Source: Melanocharis versteri
Taxonomy: Eukaryota; Chordata; Aves; Passeriformes; Melanocharitidae
Assembly (NCBI GenBank): GCA_013397845.1
Contig: VZTG01005433.1
Span: 62,001 to 126,000, forward strand
Length of the DNA stretch: 64,000 nucleotides
Reading direction: 5' to 3'
Within the stretch, counting starts at the first letter, position 1, and every line of letters starts with the position of its first letter. Position numbers and translations under genes: made by a program. The notes below the pieces were generated by a model that saw only the letters and a list, made by a program, of their open reading frames with translations, was not told the origin of the DNA and searched no databases. Positions 37,901-48,600 of the stretch are shown piece by piece.

Positions 37901-39341
37901 TCTACTGGACCAGGTTGCTCAGAGCTCCATCCAACCTGGCTGTGAGCACTTCCAGGGATGGGGCATGTGATGGGTAGACATTTATTCAAGTCCCCCACGT
38001 GAATATGGGCAAATTGGACACCAAAATTTTAAGTTGTGGCATTTGAACTGGGCATTATTATGGTTTTGTGCCGTCATTTCTATAAATTTGTCAGAATCTA
38101 TTCTATAATAAGATTATTTTTTACCTTTGTTAACATCATTTAATGACATTTCACACAGGCTCACCACACTGTGTGGCACAAACTGCTGGAAAGATCAAAG
38201 AGGCTGGTAAGTCTCACTAGTGGTGAAGTACAGGTTGCCAAATACAAAGGTATGCTCTGATAGAGGACAATTTGAATGATTAGAGGTAGGTAGTATACTC
38301 AAGAACCTATCTTTAGGAATGGAAATACTCATAGGTGAAGGGAAATCAGAAATCTAACTGCTTGTTTAGTAGAGGACTGTAGTAGCACTGTTTCTGAGGT
38401 CTGTTATTAAAATGCATTGTGCTGTTTAAAAAAAACCCTTATACTATTGTCGCTGGTTACGGACACGGCCCGGGGAGGAAGGAGTGAACCGAACTCAGGA
38501 GTGACTAGATAGAAATGCCCCTTCTTTATTTACATACAGTAGGGTTTTATACTCAGAATTACAGGAAAGCCATTGGATCCTAGCTAACCACACACCAGGG
38601 CTATTGGCTAGATCCAGAACACACACGTTTGCTAAAGAGACCTTGGTCCTACAATAACAGTGTCCAAAAACATCTCACAGGTGCATGATAAGTAAGTTAT
38701 TTACAAAAGCTCGCTAGCTGTTTTGCAGCTAGTTCCCTGAGAAAGTAGGAACACTCACGGACACAGGCAGACACTGAAAAATCTCTCTGCCACCAAGCTG
38801 TCAGCATCCATATACTATTTGATTGATATGATTCGTACAATTAAAAATATTTCAAGGTAAATGGAAGTATAAAATATTATAAGCCACATATAACCAAATA
38901 ACCACTATCAGGACATGTTTAAACATAGGAAGTCTTTGTAAGAATTAAAGAGCAGCTGTTTTAGAGCCTTCAGATCAGAAATATTACTTACTTGTTTGGC
39001 AAGAGACAGAAAAAAAAGTACCTTATGTCTTCTGAAACTTGTTAGCCAAGGATGTGTTCTGACCCTGCCCCATGGCATCTTCCCTGAACTTAGTTTGAAT
39101 ATTCTTGTCCTTTGTGTTGTTTAATTTTGGAGAAGATAATAGTCTTTGTAGGTTGTCCTTTCTTGTTACAGTGGCAATATGAGGGGAGAATTTTCAGGAT
39201 CAAGGAGAGTGAAATAATTTTTAAAAATATAACAAAATTTATATCTTTCTGCAGGTCACTGAAGAAGAATATTTGGAAGCAGCAGCAGAATGTCTTGAGG
39301 CAAAAGATGGAACTGAAGAAGGAAAAACTGTGTCAATTTAA
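28846..39341 (+). CDS. MRPL39: MRPL39, mitochondrial large ribosomal subunit protein mL39 (10 coding exons)
   Basis: Structural protein of the mitochondrial large ribosomal subunit (mL39), acting in the matrix in translation of mtDNA-encoded proteins. It belongs to a family related to the N-terminal TGS-like and editing-like domains of threonyl-tRNA synthetase and has no known catalytic role. Ten exons join in consistent phase to 341 codons plus stop; human MRPL39 is about 338. Recognition rests on conserved blocks seen in the translation: MRNELFTKEKERQLSL, FVMNKALSTPY, LALVDGEIWDMY, LTKSCEI, PGEVNKAYWRSCAM, VISGAFCYDVVLD, DLPFETL, GDFVDVSEGP and RRFQGVSLPVHLK. The first 15 residues are Arg-rich without acidic residues, as expected of a mitochondrial presequence. 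All introns are GT-AG. The start was chosen for its position in a CpG island, its context (AGCATGG) and correct phase into exon 2. It is divergent to the JAM2 exon, as in mammals. Exon details are given separately. Confidence 0.97.
29086..29520 (-). mobile_element. CR1 LINE copy in MRPL39 intron 1
   Basis: ATAGAACCACAGAGTAGTTG then GGTTGGAAGGGACTTTTGG. It extends through CTCTCCTCATAAGAGAAATG. Inverted relative to the gene. Confidence 0.92.
29697..30115 (-). mobile_element. CR1 LINE copy just before MRPL39 exon 2
   Basis: GGTCACAGAATGGTTGAGGT then TTGGAAGGGACCACAG, running to CTTTCCTCATAAGAGGGATG. Inverted, and ending about 55 bases upstream of the exon 2 acceptor. Confidence 0.93.
30169..30375 (+). 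CDS. MRPL39: MRPL39 exon 2
   Basis: Residues 15-83. It carries the conserved start of the mature protein, with MRNELF, EKIEVKYTGK and FVMNKALSTPY. The acceptor is GTCGCCAG and the donor GTAAGT (phase 1). An alternative upstream AG at 30149-30150 would add six in-frame codons. A CR1 copy ends only about 55 bases before the acceptor. Confidence 0.95.
30604..30743 (+). CDS. MRPL39: MRPL39 exon 3
   Basis: Residues 84-130, covering LSEWHCKKSVLALVDG, the TGS-like region and PGEVNK. A T-rich tract precedes the TTTAG acceptor; the donor is GTAAGT at phase 0. The frame continues exactly into AYWRSCAM in exon 4. Confidence 0.97.
31128..31290 (-). mobile_element. CR1 LINE fragment in MRPL39 intron 3
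   Basis: ATCATAGAATCATGGAAAAG and CACCCCCTGCCATGGGCAGG, ending near CTTGAACACTTCCAGGGG. About 100 bases before exon 4. Confidence 0.93.
31388..31487 (+). CDS. MRPL39: MRPL39 exon 4
   Basis: Residues 131-163, with AYWRSCAMIMA and KRAFKDEYSVNLVKAPEVP. The acceptor is TTTGCAG and the donor GTGATA, which is the weakest donor of the gene by consensus. Phase 1 is restored by the first bases of exon 5 to give PVISGAF. Confidence 0.96.
32778..32845 (+). CDS. MRPL39: MRPL39 exon 5
   Basis: Residues 164-186, including VISGAFCYDVVLDNKLNDW. The acceptor is ATTGCAG and the donor GTAAGC, phase 0. Highly similar to the corresponding mammalian segment. Confidence 0.96.
34071..34183 (+). CDS. MRPL39: MRPL39 exon 6
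   Basis: Residues 187-223, covering LTRDAKKLIHQDLPFETLHVEAKVAREMFQHN in two conserved blocks. A run of T precedes the AG acceptor. The donor is read as AT|GTGAGT (phase 2), so the junction codon is ATA (Ile), followed by YKMEMIE from exon 7. Confidence 0.95.
35150..35400 (-). mobile_element. Old CR1 fragment in MRPL39 intron 6
   Basis: Diverged inverted CR1 recognised from AACACCTAGTTCAGCTGCCT, GACCACCTCCAAGAAGCCTG and GTCCAGTCTGAACCGCCTC. Confidence 0.7.
35712..35777 (+). CDS. MRPL39: MRPL39 exon 7
   Basis: Residues 224-245, with YKMEMIERKASQN and IVTLHR. This is a short 66-base exon between TTGTCCAG and GTAAGC. Its phase agrees on both sides, and the junction codon with exon 8 is Arg (AG|G). 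Confidence 0.96.
   Translation: MQNGDDRKKSFSEYGRNCNIT
36989..37142 (+). CDS. MRPL39: MRPL39 exon 8
   Basis: Residues 246-297, the best conserved block: FGDFVDVSEGPHIPRTS, CFQYEITAAHNLQ and LIRRFQGVSLPVHLK. The acceptor follows a pyrimidine tract (CCCCCCAG), and the donor is GTAAGT at phase 0. Confidence 0.97.
37818..37975 (-). mobile_element. CR1 LINE fragment in MRPL39 intron 8
   Basis: AATCATAGAACCATAGAATG then GGTTTGGGTTAGAAGGGTCC, to CACTTCCAGGGATGGGGCA. Inverted 3' end only. Confidence 0.92.
38159..38206 (+). CDS. MRPL39: MRPL39 exon 9
   Basis: Residues 298-313, AHHTVWHKLLERSKRL, matching the mammalian segment before the variable C-terminus. The acceptor is CACACAG and the donor GTAAGT, phase 0. 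A solo LTR inserted in the following intron begins 241 bases after the exon. Confidence 0.96.
38448..38810 (-). mobile_element. Solo LTR in MRPL39 intron 9
   Basis: A 363-base insertion with TG...CA ends, flanked on both sides by the same eight bases TATACTAT (38440-38447 and 38811-38818). Read on the - strand it shows a TATA box (GTATAAAACC) and, about 20 bases on, AATAAAG, followed by about 75 bases ending CCAGCGACA: U3-R-U5 order. No internal viral sequence adjoins it, so it is a solo LTR in antisense to MRPL39. Confidence 0.8.
39255..39341 (+). CDS. MRPL39: MRPL39 exon 10 (C-terminus and stop)
   Basis: Residues 314-341 and stop TAA. It starts VTEEEYLEAAAECLEA and then becomes acidic and lysine-rich. 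This end is variable in the family, and the bird protein is only slightly longer than human. The acceptor is TCTGCAG. Confidence 0.95.
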   Translation, partial: VTEEEYLEAAAECLEAKDGTEEGKTVSI

Positions 39342-39367
39342 ATGAAGTTGAGCCTCTAAATGTACAT

Positions 39368-39373
39368 AATAAA
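39368..39373 (+). promoter_or_regulatory. MRPL39: MRPL39 poly(A) signal
   Basis: Canonical AATAAA 27 bases after the stop codon, followed by a GT-rich stretch near 39,390-39,402, giving a very short 3' UTR of about 50 bases. An older CR1- and LTR-free segment follows. Confidence 0.8.
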
Positions 39374-40492
39374 ATGCATATTTTTACATGACTTGTTTGT
39401 GCCTCATACAAAAATGTCTTGGGTAATTAATTTGAATTTTGTGACCTGAATCATAGATAAGTATAGACACAGGTATACATGACATGTTTCAGTCCACTTT
39501 AAAGATTTCCTTAAAGAAAAAAAGGGCGGGGGGAGGAAAGGTAATGTTTTATCTGCAATAACTTGCAGGTTGCCCCTGTCCTTATCTTGACAACAGTAAT
39601 TGCATGTGTCCATCCATATGCTGTTGCCTACTGCAACTGAAAGTTGGGACAAATAGTATCTTAAAAAGATACCCTTAAAGGTATGTAAAGGTGTAATTGC
39701 CATTACTTTACCAATACAAAAATAGCAGAATGTAAAAGCCAGAAAGTTCTTGGAGTTTAATGATTTCTTTCTGCTGCACAAGTGCAGTTAACGATTGATT
39801 TCCAGAATAGTACCAAGAATGTGGTTCATTACTTGCATCCCCAGTGTAGTAAGATTTATTATGCATTTTCTTTCTTTGATATTTAAATATGGTGACTTCA
39901 GTTTAATTTCACAAAGGGGTTTTGTTAGATGATATTTTCTGGCGTTTTATATTTTCACCCCTAACTCATTAGAACTGTTCTCATTATACCAGAGATTTTT
40001 ATTACTTTTTGAAGTGCAAATATTTTCTCTGGATTTTATCCCAATTATTATTTTTACCGTTAACTGCATCACATGGTTTCTAATCAGTTGACACCACAGT
40101 TTTGTGAGAACAGGGTAGTAGTTCAGTAAAATACATTTAGGTATAACCCATGTCTTTTCAGGATACTTGGAAAACTGATGTTTTTTTCTCGTCTTGATTA
40201 ATGTTGCAGAGGGCTTTTTATAATGGTATCAGATGCTTATTTTTTTAAATAAGATTGTTGATTCAAAGTTTACCTTCAAAGTACACATATGCATTTACAC
40301 ATTCTATATATTTTCGTTAAACCTAGCTTGCCAGAGTGTACTTTGGCTTTGAATCTGTTCTTCTGGTGCTGTTAAAGAAGCAGGCATTGGTTCTTGTCTT
40401 AAGAAACACAAAAGTTTGCTGTTCGTGTTGTTTTTTGGGGTTTTGTTGTGGGGTTTTTTTTGGGTTTTTTTTAAGTTTTGCTTGTTTGGTTG

Positions 40493-41136
40493 TGTACTAG
40501 TTTGAAAGCAAACCAGTGGGAGATCCAAGTCAGAACTACAATTTAATAGAAAAATTAAAAAACAAATGCAATAGTACAGAAACACTGACAGAGTCAGAAT
40601 ACAACCTGACAACCTGTCAGGGTATTGGTAGCAGTCTGATTAAATGGTGGCTGCAGTCCTCTTGGAGTGATAGATGTGGTTCTGTTGAAGCAGTGATCCT
40701 GTAGAAGGGTGTGGTCTTCCTCTGAAGGTCCAGTGGTGGTGTAGAAGGGTCTGGTCTTCCTCTGGGAATCCAGTAGATAAGGCTGCTTGCGGTGTTCCAA
40801 ACCTCAGATTATATCCAGGTAGGAGTGCTTGGTTCCTCCCCCTGAGTGGAGCATCTCACAATGGGACGATGTAATTTTATGAGTCAGGCAGCGAGGCTTG
40901 ATGGCACATCAACAGAAGATATCCATCGGAGGGAGTTACCAGGGATGCGTCATGGACGAGATAAAGAACACTGCCCCACCTGGTTTTAACAGCTGGCCTA
41001 TTAACAGAAGATATCCCTTTGGAGGAGTTATCAGGGATGTGTCATGGAAGAGAGAAAGAACACTGCTCCACTTGGTTTTGACAGATGGTGATAGAATACA
41101 TACTTTTGGTTACATCTTACATTGTAACCTAAGACA
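40493..41136 (-). mobile_element. Solo LTR with 5-bp target duplication
   Basis: A 644-base element from TGTACTAGTTTGAAAGC to AACCTAAGACA, flanked by GGTTG on both sides (40488-40492 and 41137-41141). A 5-bp duplication is typical of class III (ERVL-type) insertions. Its sequence (for example GTGGTGTAGAAGGGTCTGGT and AACAGAAGATATCC) matches a common avian LTR as I remember it. A segment of about 90 bases is duplicated inside with a 92-base period (40,911 and 41,003). Confidence 0.85.
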
Positions 41137-41419
41137 GGTTGGTTGGGTTTTATTTTGTTTATTGCGGTACTTGCCATCTTTGATTAACTCAAGATTGGTG
41201 AAATTTTGCCATCTGAATTTTGGGATCCAGTCTAGGTGGTCTGTTTTGAATCTCAAGCTTGTTCTATTACAACCCACAGAGTCCCCTGACGTCTGCTTGC
41301 TGTTTTGGGTATCCAGTTTAGAATTCCAGGATTCCACCAGCTGCAGAGGAAGGTGAGAGTGGTGCTATCCCTTAGGGATGTATCTTTTTCAACCCTAGCT
41401 GGAATTTCAGAGCTTTTCT

Positions 41420-41432
41420 GGTATGTTTTTTT

Positions 41433-41463
<31 letters not shown>

Positions 41464-41545
41464 GGGATTTTTTTTTTTGNGTGAGGGGAGGATTTTTTTT
41501 GTTTGTTATGTTTGGGGTTTGAGTTTTTTTGGTTGGAGGAGCAGG
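41420..41545. repeat. T and G homopolymer block with one ambiguous base
   Basis: A run of about 18 T is followed by about 25 G, then T-rich DNA with an N at 41480 and further TTTGGGG-like runs. This is low complexity and probably poorly resolved in the assembly. Confidence 0.9.
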
Positions 41546-42794
41546 TAAGTCACCCCACAGGTGAATCCCCACAAAAGGTACTTTTGCGCCCAACTACAAT
41601 ACTGAAAATGCTGTTGCGGTCTGTAGCAGACCCTTCCCTGGAGGTCTGTACATAAAAAGGTGGAAGCTCAAACTTCTGCAGAACTTGGTGCTATCTTGCA
41701 CCTTGACTTCCATGGGGTCCAGAAGGCAGGTCTTCCTTAGGGAGAGATGTAGCTGGAGGATGCTTTTGAAAAGCACCAGGATTCTCACGGAGGACAGTAA
41801 CAGTTAAGAGAACTGGGCAATAGTGTTCATTTCTTTCTCACCATAGCACATTTTGAAATAGGAATGTAGACTCAAGTCTGTTTTGCCAAAATGGGATTAA
41901 GAGCCACGTGTGCAGGGGAGAACATCCGTGTTTTTTAGGGGGGACGGTTCATATGCTATTTTGAGTACTCCCTGCCTGATCTGTATGAAGTGATGGCACT
42001 GCTAGAAAAGTCCTGAACATTTCTTGGATGAGTGTGAGAGCAAATGGAAGCTGTGCTCGGTGCCCAGAGCAGCCACAGAGCAGCAGGGAGATACGACCCT
42101 GAGCTCAGGGCCATTTCTCTATTTTACCATTGACTGTTGGTGCATAAAATGCTGAAATAGTCTGCTGAGAGGGCTGTTGCAGCATCTGGGTTAGAGTAAC
42201 GCTTCCTTTCTCTTTTTGGCTTAGGTTTTCTGAACTTCAGCTGAACTGCAGGGTGGTACCAGCCTGGCTGGCTGTTTGGGGCTGTGCTTTGACACACACC
42301 TGCAACTATCACTGTATACCAAACTTAAAGCTATGGGGTTATATAAAATACCAAAATGGGTATGGCAAAGCTCTGGCTGAGTGTGGATACTGGATGTTTG
42401 TGTACTGTCCTGCCTACCCTGGGGCCTGGCCCAATCTTTTCAATTGGAAATAGTCAGAAGACACCATCATTGATCAGTTCAAAAAGAGACAAGAAAGCAG
42501 ATGCTGTTATTTTCTATACTGAACACTCTAGGAAACTGCAGGCATTAGGGGTGGATAGATGGGCAAAAGACATTGCAGAATTTAGCCAATTCCCCTTCTT
42601 GGCTATTTCTTTTTATTAAATTTCTGGATGTAAAGAGGCAATTTTTACTTATTAAAAGAACTGCAGAACCAGCTAAAGGTAAGGAAGAATCTAGGAGGAC
42701 ACCATGCTGCAACGTGGAGAAAGGGGAAGGCCGGGTCACTTAGGCCAACATAGATGAGCAGAAGATGATACTGGCCAGATTCTGATAAGGAATA

Positions 42795-43010
42795 AATAAG
42801 AATTTTTTATGGTGAAAGTGGAGAGACGCTGGAACGTGTTGTTCGGAGAATTAGTGAGTACCTCAGCCTTGGCAATGTTTGAGGTCAGATTTGGATGGCG
42901 TTTGATGTAATCTGGTCTAGTGGAAGGTACCCCTGCCTGTGACAGGAGGGTTGGAACAGGATGATCTTTAAAGTCCCTTCCAACCCGACCCATTCTAGGA
43001 TTTTATGATG
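42795..43010 (+). mobile_element. CR1 LINE fragment
   Basis: Sense-oriented: GGTCTAGTGGAAGGTACCCC, then AAAGTCCCTTCCAACCCGAC and the tail ATTCTAGGATTTTATGATG. Confidence 0.92.
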
Positions 43011-45589
43011 ACAGGGGAAAAGGCAGGAACTGAAGCCGCCTTCCTTGTTGCACATCTCAGTAGTAGCTTCATGGCTTCTCACATTCAAGTTGTTCCTCCT
43101 TCTGCATCTTGTTTGAAAGAGCTGAAACTTTTAATTCTTCCCTTTGGTTTACTGGTTTTATAAAAAAAAGAGGAAACCCTGTATTAAGGTTAAAGCTACA
43201 TGGTGTCTTGAACCTAAGAGGCGGCAGTAGGAAGGTTGAGCAGTTCCAGCTGACACATATGACCAACTGAGAAATTTTTTTCCAAAGAAATATTCTGTAT
43301 TTCATGTTATCATGGATTTTGGAGATGGAAAAGGCAATTAGGATATAGTAAGACTTATTTCATAAGGAAGGAATTAAATGCCAAGAAAGAGTTATATTTT
43401 TCTTATCAGGCAGTAAAGCTCTTGAACACATGCAAGTGATGAAAACACTCAATCATCAGTAGACATCAAGTCCTTTCATGACAGCAGGCAGAACAAGTTT
43501 CCCTTTCTATTTTAACTTCTGGCAAGGAGTAATCTCTAACTGCTTTCTGGTTACTTATCTAGCACTATTCCACTCAGTGCAATATTTTGTTATATTTGAA
43601 GCCAGTGAACTTGCTACGTTTATTTTATTAGTTTTTACAGACACAGGAACTTGGCAGCATAAAGGCATTTGATGAGAAGAGTTGGCGGTGGGTATTTCTT
43701 GAAGAACACCAACCATCTGAAAATGGTAATGCTATCATGCTGTGGTTTTTCACGAGACTTAACCCCAGTCATGGACAGCATTAACATTTTTTCAGAGTGA
43801 AAAGAAAACCTGTTATTTTGGTATCTGCTAATATAATATCCACAACCTCACTATGTCTGCTTTTCTGGGGAATCAGCTATGCAGAAAGAATACATATAAT
43901 TGGTTAATATTGGACCATATTTATAATTGCTATCTATTTCTTAAGTTTGCAAGTTACTCACATTTTAAAGAGAAAACGTGAGGGAACAAATACTTGATTT
44001 TTATGGCATGATTATGAATCGGAATGGTGAGCAGAAAGATCTGTTTTCTTCCTTAAGACACCTTCTACTGACATGTGTCTGTACAGGATAAAGGCTCTAG
44101 GATCATCTTTGCTTCAGCAAACCAATACTGCTGAATGTGGCCTCAAATGGACAGGGAAATCAAACTGAGCTTCAGTTTCACTCAAGAAATGAGATTTTCT
44201 CTTGACTCTCGTCTCTTTTGCCACAATTTTCTTCCCACTTTTAAAGCTATTTTCCCTGGAAATTTGGTAGGAGTATGCTTTTCTTTACCAAAATATGCTG
44301 CACCACTTTGAGAACTCCTTCTCAGAGCTATGGCTCTGACTTTGGAAGGGATAAAATGGGGTTTTCCTTTTTGGTGGTTATGGCCCCCCAGCTGTATGCA
44401 TCCTGGGGGAGTCACTTAACTTAGAGCCTGATTTGGAAAACATTTATACCCTGCAGCAGTTCTGTCTGAGTGTAAAAATCACATTCAGTGAGCATCTTTG
44501 TATGGGACACTTTTTTATGAGACCATTGATTTGTAAGTGTCTGTGGTCTTGAGTGCTCTGTGATTATTCCTTGTGCTGGGGATTCACAGGCAGAACACTG
44601 ATAACAGAAAGAGGTATTCATATTGATACAGCACGAACATTACCCTTATTTCTTAATTAATGGTGAGTACTTGGAGTTTTTTAGTTTTCCCTTTTGTTCT
44701 CCCATCAAATTAATGTTTCATAGCTAAGCTATTCCTCAAGTAGATTTAAGCAGAGATAGGAGAGAGTTTTAAAGACTGGCTCTGTCACTCGGGTTTTGTG
44801 ACTGTGAATATTCAGGAACTATTTTGACCTTCCACAAAATAGCTATAACAATACTTTCCGGTTTCTCTACAATTTTCTAAGACTTCTAAAAGTTTGGAAT
44901 GTGCTGGTAATCCTAAAGTAAACTAAAGATATTTTCATTTTCTCCTAATGACCCATTGACCCATTTCTCCTAAAGAACTGACAGTGGAATCTCAAAGAAA
45001 TATTTTCTGTCAGTTTTTCTCTTATGTATAATAAATTCTATAGAAATTAATAGAATCCACAGTTGTACATGCCAAAAGTTTAATTCATCATTTTTCTTTC
45101 CTAAATAAAAATGAAGAAATGAAATATTTGTGTAGGAAGTAAAGCCAAAAGAGCTAAAAAGTGATAAAGTAAAACTCAGGTTGTTGCGTTCAAAATGTTA
45201 CACATTCGACATCCTAGTAAGGACTTGCTAGTACACAAAGCTTCTGGTTTTTTGCTACTTTTCCAGACTCTATACCTAGCAAGCATTCTAGCAAGCATGC
45301 CTGTATGCAGAGCAACTTGTCTTTTTACATGTAGAGCAGAGGTTTTTCCCAGCATAGCACTGACTGATTCATGATTTCTGTTCTCCTCCCACAGCAACAG
45401 TTTGTTCCGTGTGAATTCTGGTAAGAGGCATGGTACAGTGTTAATGCTAACATGTAGGAGTCAGTCATAGGTAAAAACCCCTATCACGATTAGCATTAAC
45501 AACATACAGCCAAGAGAAGAACTCCAGAGACTGGAGTATGAAACATAAAGAACTCAAAGCACTGGGTTTTCCCCTTGACATACCTAAAT

Positions 45590-45641
45590 TAAAAAAAAAA
45601 AAAAAAAAAAANNNNNNNNNNNNNNNNNNNNAAAAAAAAAA
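45590..45641. other. 20-N assembly gap inside poly(A)
   Basis: Exactly 20 N (45612-45631) flanked by A runs on both sides. The gap size is presumably a placeholder, and the true sequence may be a long poly(A) or a small retroposed insert. Confidence 0.98.
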
Positions 45642-48600
45642 TAAGGGAAAAAACCCCAAACATATTAAGAAATTATGGCAGAGGATGGAGAGACATCAGA
45701 GAGGGAATTATTGCAGTTAAATACACAGGAACCATCTGCTGTACATTTAAACCCAGTCAAACTTGCAATTGTTTTAGAGAGAGAGAACCAGAGTACATTG
45801 AGCAGTGAGTGCATTGTGCTTGCTGTGAGCAGGAAGAATACAGATTGCAGCATGGTCCTGCCTAATTTTGTATCCCTTTAGATATCAGTTAATGAAGACT
45901 TCTAATGTAAGCCTAGTTCCCCAAAATGTTTTAAACCCCTAGAAAAACAAAACCAAAAATGACTTGATCTATTCTGATTTAACTAAGACAAAATGCCTCT
46001 CATCAGAGAGGCTCTGACTCTTTAACAGGATGTGAAAAACAGAGCTAAAACACAATCATAGTTTTATCAGTATGCAAGGTTGATGATTAGGCAACAAATA
46101 TTCCTTTGGATTCTGGTATAAATGAGGAGAATTAAAACATGTTAGACAGATTTAGTCGCTGGTCTAGAATCCATATGCAGGACTCCTACACCCTTGTACC
46201 AGTAGGTTAGAATGAGATTAATGAATATAGTTGTCTGTGTTGAACTGTTTGATAATTACTTCATAATATTAACCAGTCCAATAACTGATGCTTTGACCAT
46301 TAAATTAATGTGCTGAATCTTTTTGACCAGAATTGAACATTTTTTTACTTCTTTCAGCCTACTATGAGTTCTCCTCTGGAAACAAACAGGGAGATAGTTT
46401 CAGAAATCAGCAATTTAAAAAATCTGCAAAGAAATCACATAATGAAATACAAATATACTCAGTAAAAGCAAGGGTAGAGAATCATCATTATGTATTAAAT
46501 TACCTGATTTATTTTTACAATTTTCAGTTACTTACTTCCGTAATAAGGGTTGAATTGTTGAGACAGTCTTTCCAAGCTGTTTTAAAAAGGCCTATGTAAT
46601 GCCCAGTTAGTTCTCTGCTAAGTATGTCTTGATTGAAATATATTTTTCTTTATCCATCCTTCTGAAATAAAGTATCAGCTCCTGGGCAGGGTTCATAAAT
46701 AGTTGAATCTTGTTTGTTTCTTCTTTGGTCTCCCAGTAACCACTTGAAAAAACAACAACCACCTTTCTGTTGTTTAATCAAAAAGTAACAAGAAAGCCCG
46801 TATGAGAAATGAGACATTATATATAAGAGGCAGTTTTGGAGATCTTTTTTTGTATGTAAATTTAAAGAAACTTATGTACTTTTATAACTTCCCTACTGTT
46901 ACTAACATATGTTTTAAGAGGAAGTTAAAATGTCATAGCAAGACTATGATCTAATTTAGAGATTTTAGGGAAATTACCTTTCACTTTGTGCCACTCTAAA
47001 TGAAACCAGCCTCGTACATGGCTGCAATATGCGAGTGGCAAACAAAAATTCCAAGGTGAATATAAAATTTTGGTAGGCAGAAAAAAGGCGGTTTAGAAAT
47101 TTCCAAACCTCAGGTTTAAAGTGATGATTCAGAGCTCTAGTGAGTGTTCAGAGTAAACTCCTACTAAAGTCGGGCACAGAGAGCTGTGGTGTAAGATTTG
47201 CATTTGTGGGCAGTGAAGTGAACAGTTTTTAAACCTGTGATAAAATGTTGTGTGTCTGTTCGTGGTATGTGTGTGTAGGGTGAGGGACACAGGCCAGGAG
47301 AGGAGGATAAAAGATCCAAGTTAAGGTAATAATTTTTGGGTTTTTTTTTGTTTTAGGAAGAAAGCAAACCAGTAATTCCTGTCAATAAAAGGCTATTGTC
47401 TTACCTAAATTCATTCTGCATTGAACCTTCTTTGAGCAGGGCTTTGAATTTGATGATCTTCAGAGATTCTTTTTAACCTAAATTATTATCAAATTCAATT
47501 ATTGTGCTTTTAATGTCTCGAAGTCCCTAAATCCTTTATCACTTGATGTCAACCAGTGGGCATACATATATATGAAGAGCTCAATGCAAAACATCTGTTC
47601 CTCTTGTGGAAACACTAAATTTGTCTTCATTAAGCTTTGGATAAGGATCACTTTAGGCAGTAGGACAAGAGCTTTCATACCAGAAGCTTCTGCCATCTCC
47701 AAGTCTACTGCCCCTAGAATATTTGTAAAATATGTTTGTAAATTTGCACTCTCTTAAATGTATTCCAGGTTGCTAATCTTACACCATGCTTCCAAACTCT
47801 AATTATTTAATGTCATTCATGGGTTTTGCTAAAAAGCAAATGTTTTTATCTGTGGTTTGCAGCAGCCATTTGTGGTTGACGGTACTTTTCAGTCTGCCTC
47901 TGTTCAGACTTGGTGAAGGGATGGTTTTGAAACTGATCACTTGAATAATCTAATCATTGTTTCTCTAAAGAAGCTGAATGAGTGCTCTTCTTGCCCATGC
48001 CAACTTCCAGCAGTATTGTTGAGCAGTGATAGAAGCGAGAGACTTTCAGCAGCACTTGGTCTCTGCAGCTTTACTCCAGAGCAAGCCCTTCCAGGCAAAG
48101 GCACATGGCCATAACCACAGATGAGAATTTACTTTGGGGCTTTTCTACTCCCATGATCTTGGATTTATGTAATGGGATAGTTTTGCCTAGGCTGCTATAC
48201 TTGCATTTCAGTTTTGGATTTAAAAGCTGCATAGCACCTCCAACACTGCAAACTGTTTGGCTTCTGTGCACTAAAGGCAAAAATACAAATCATGATTTTT
48301 TAGGAAGTGATGAGAAATGACACGTGTTTCCTCTTGCTGAACCTTTGTAACAGCCTTTTGTACAGCTGTCAGGTTTCCTTTACATGAACAAATACCTATA
48401 TTGCTCCCTGCTGTCTTCTCAAACAGCTCTAAAAATGTGGCCTTGCCATCAGTGGAAACAGTGACCATCCACTCAGGTTTAAATATAATGAAATAAAATC
48501 CCCTGTTATTTCCCTTGCAACATTAATAAAGAAAAAGCTCATAAGATCTGGTGTGACTTTCCTCTTCCCTTTTCCAGCACTTTCTTCCCCTCTCATCAGA

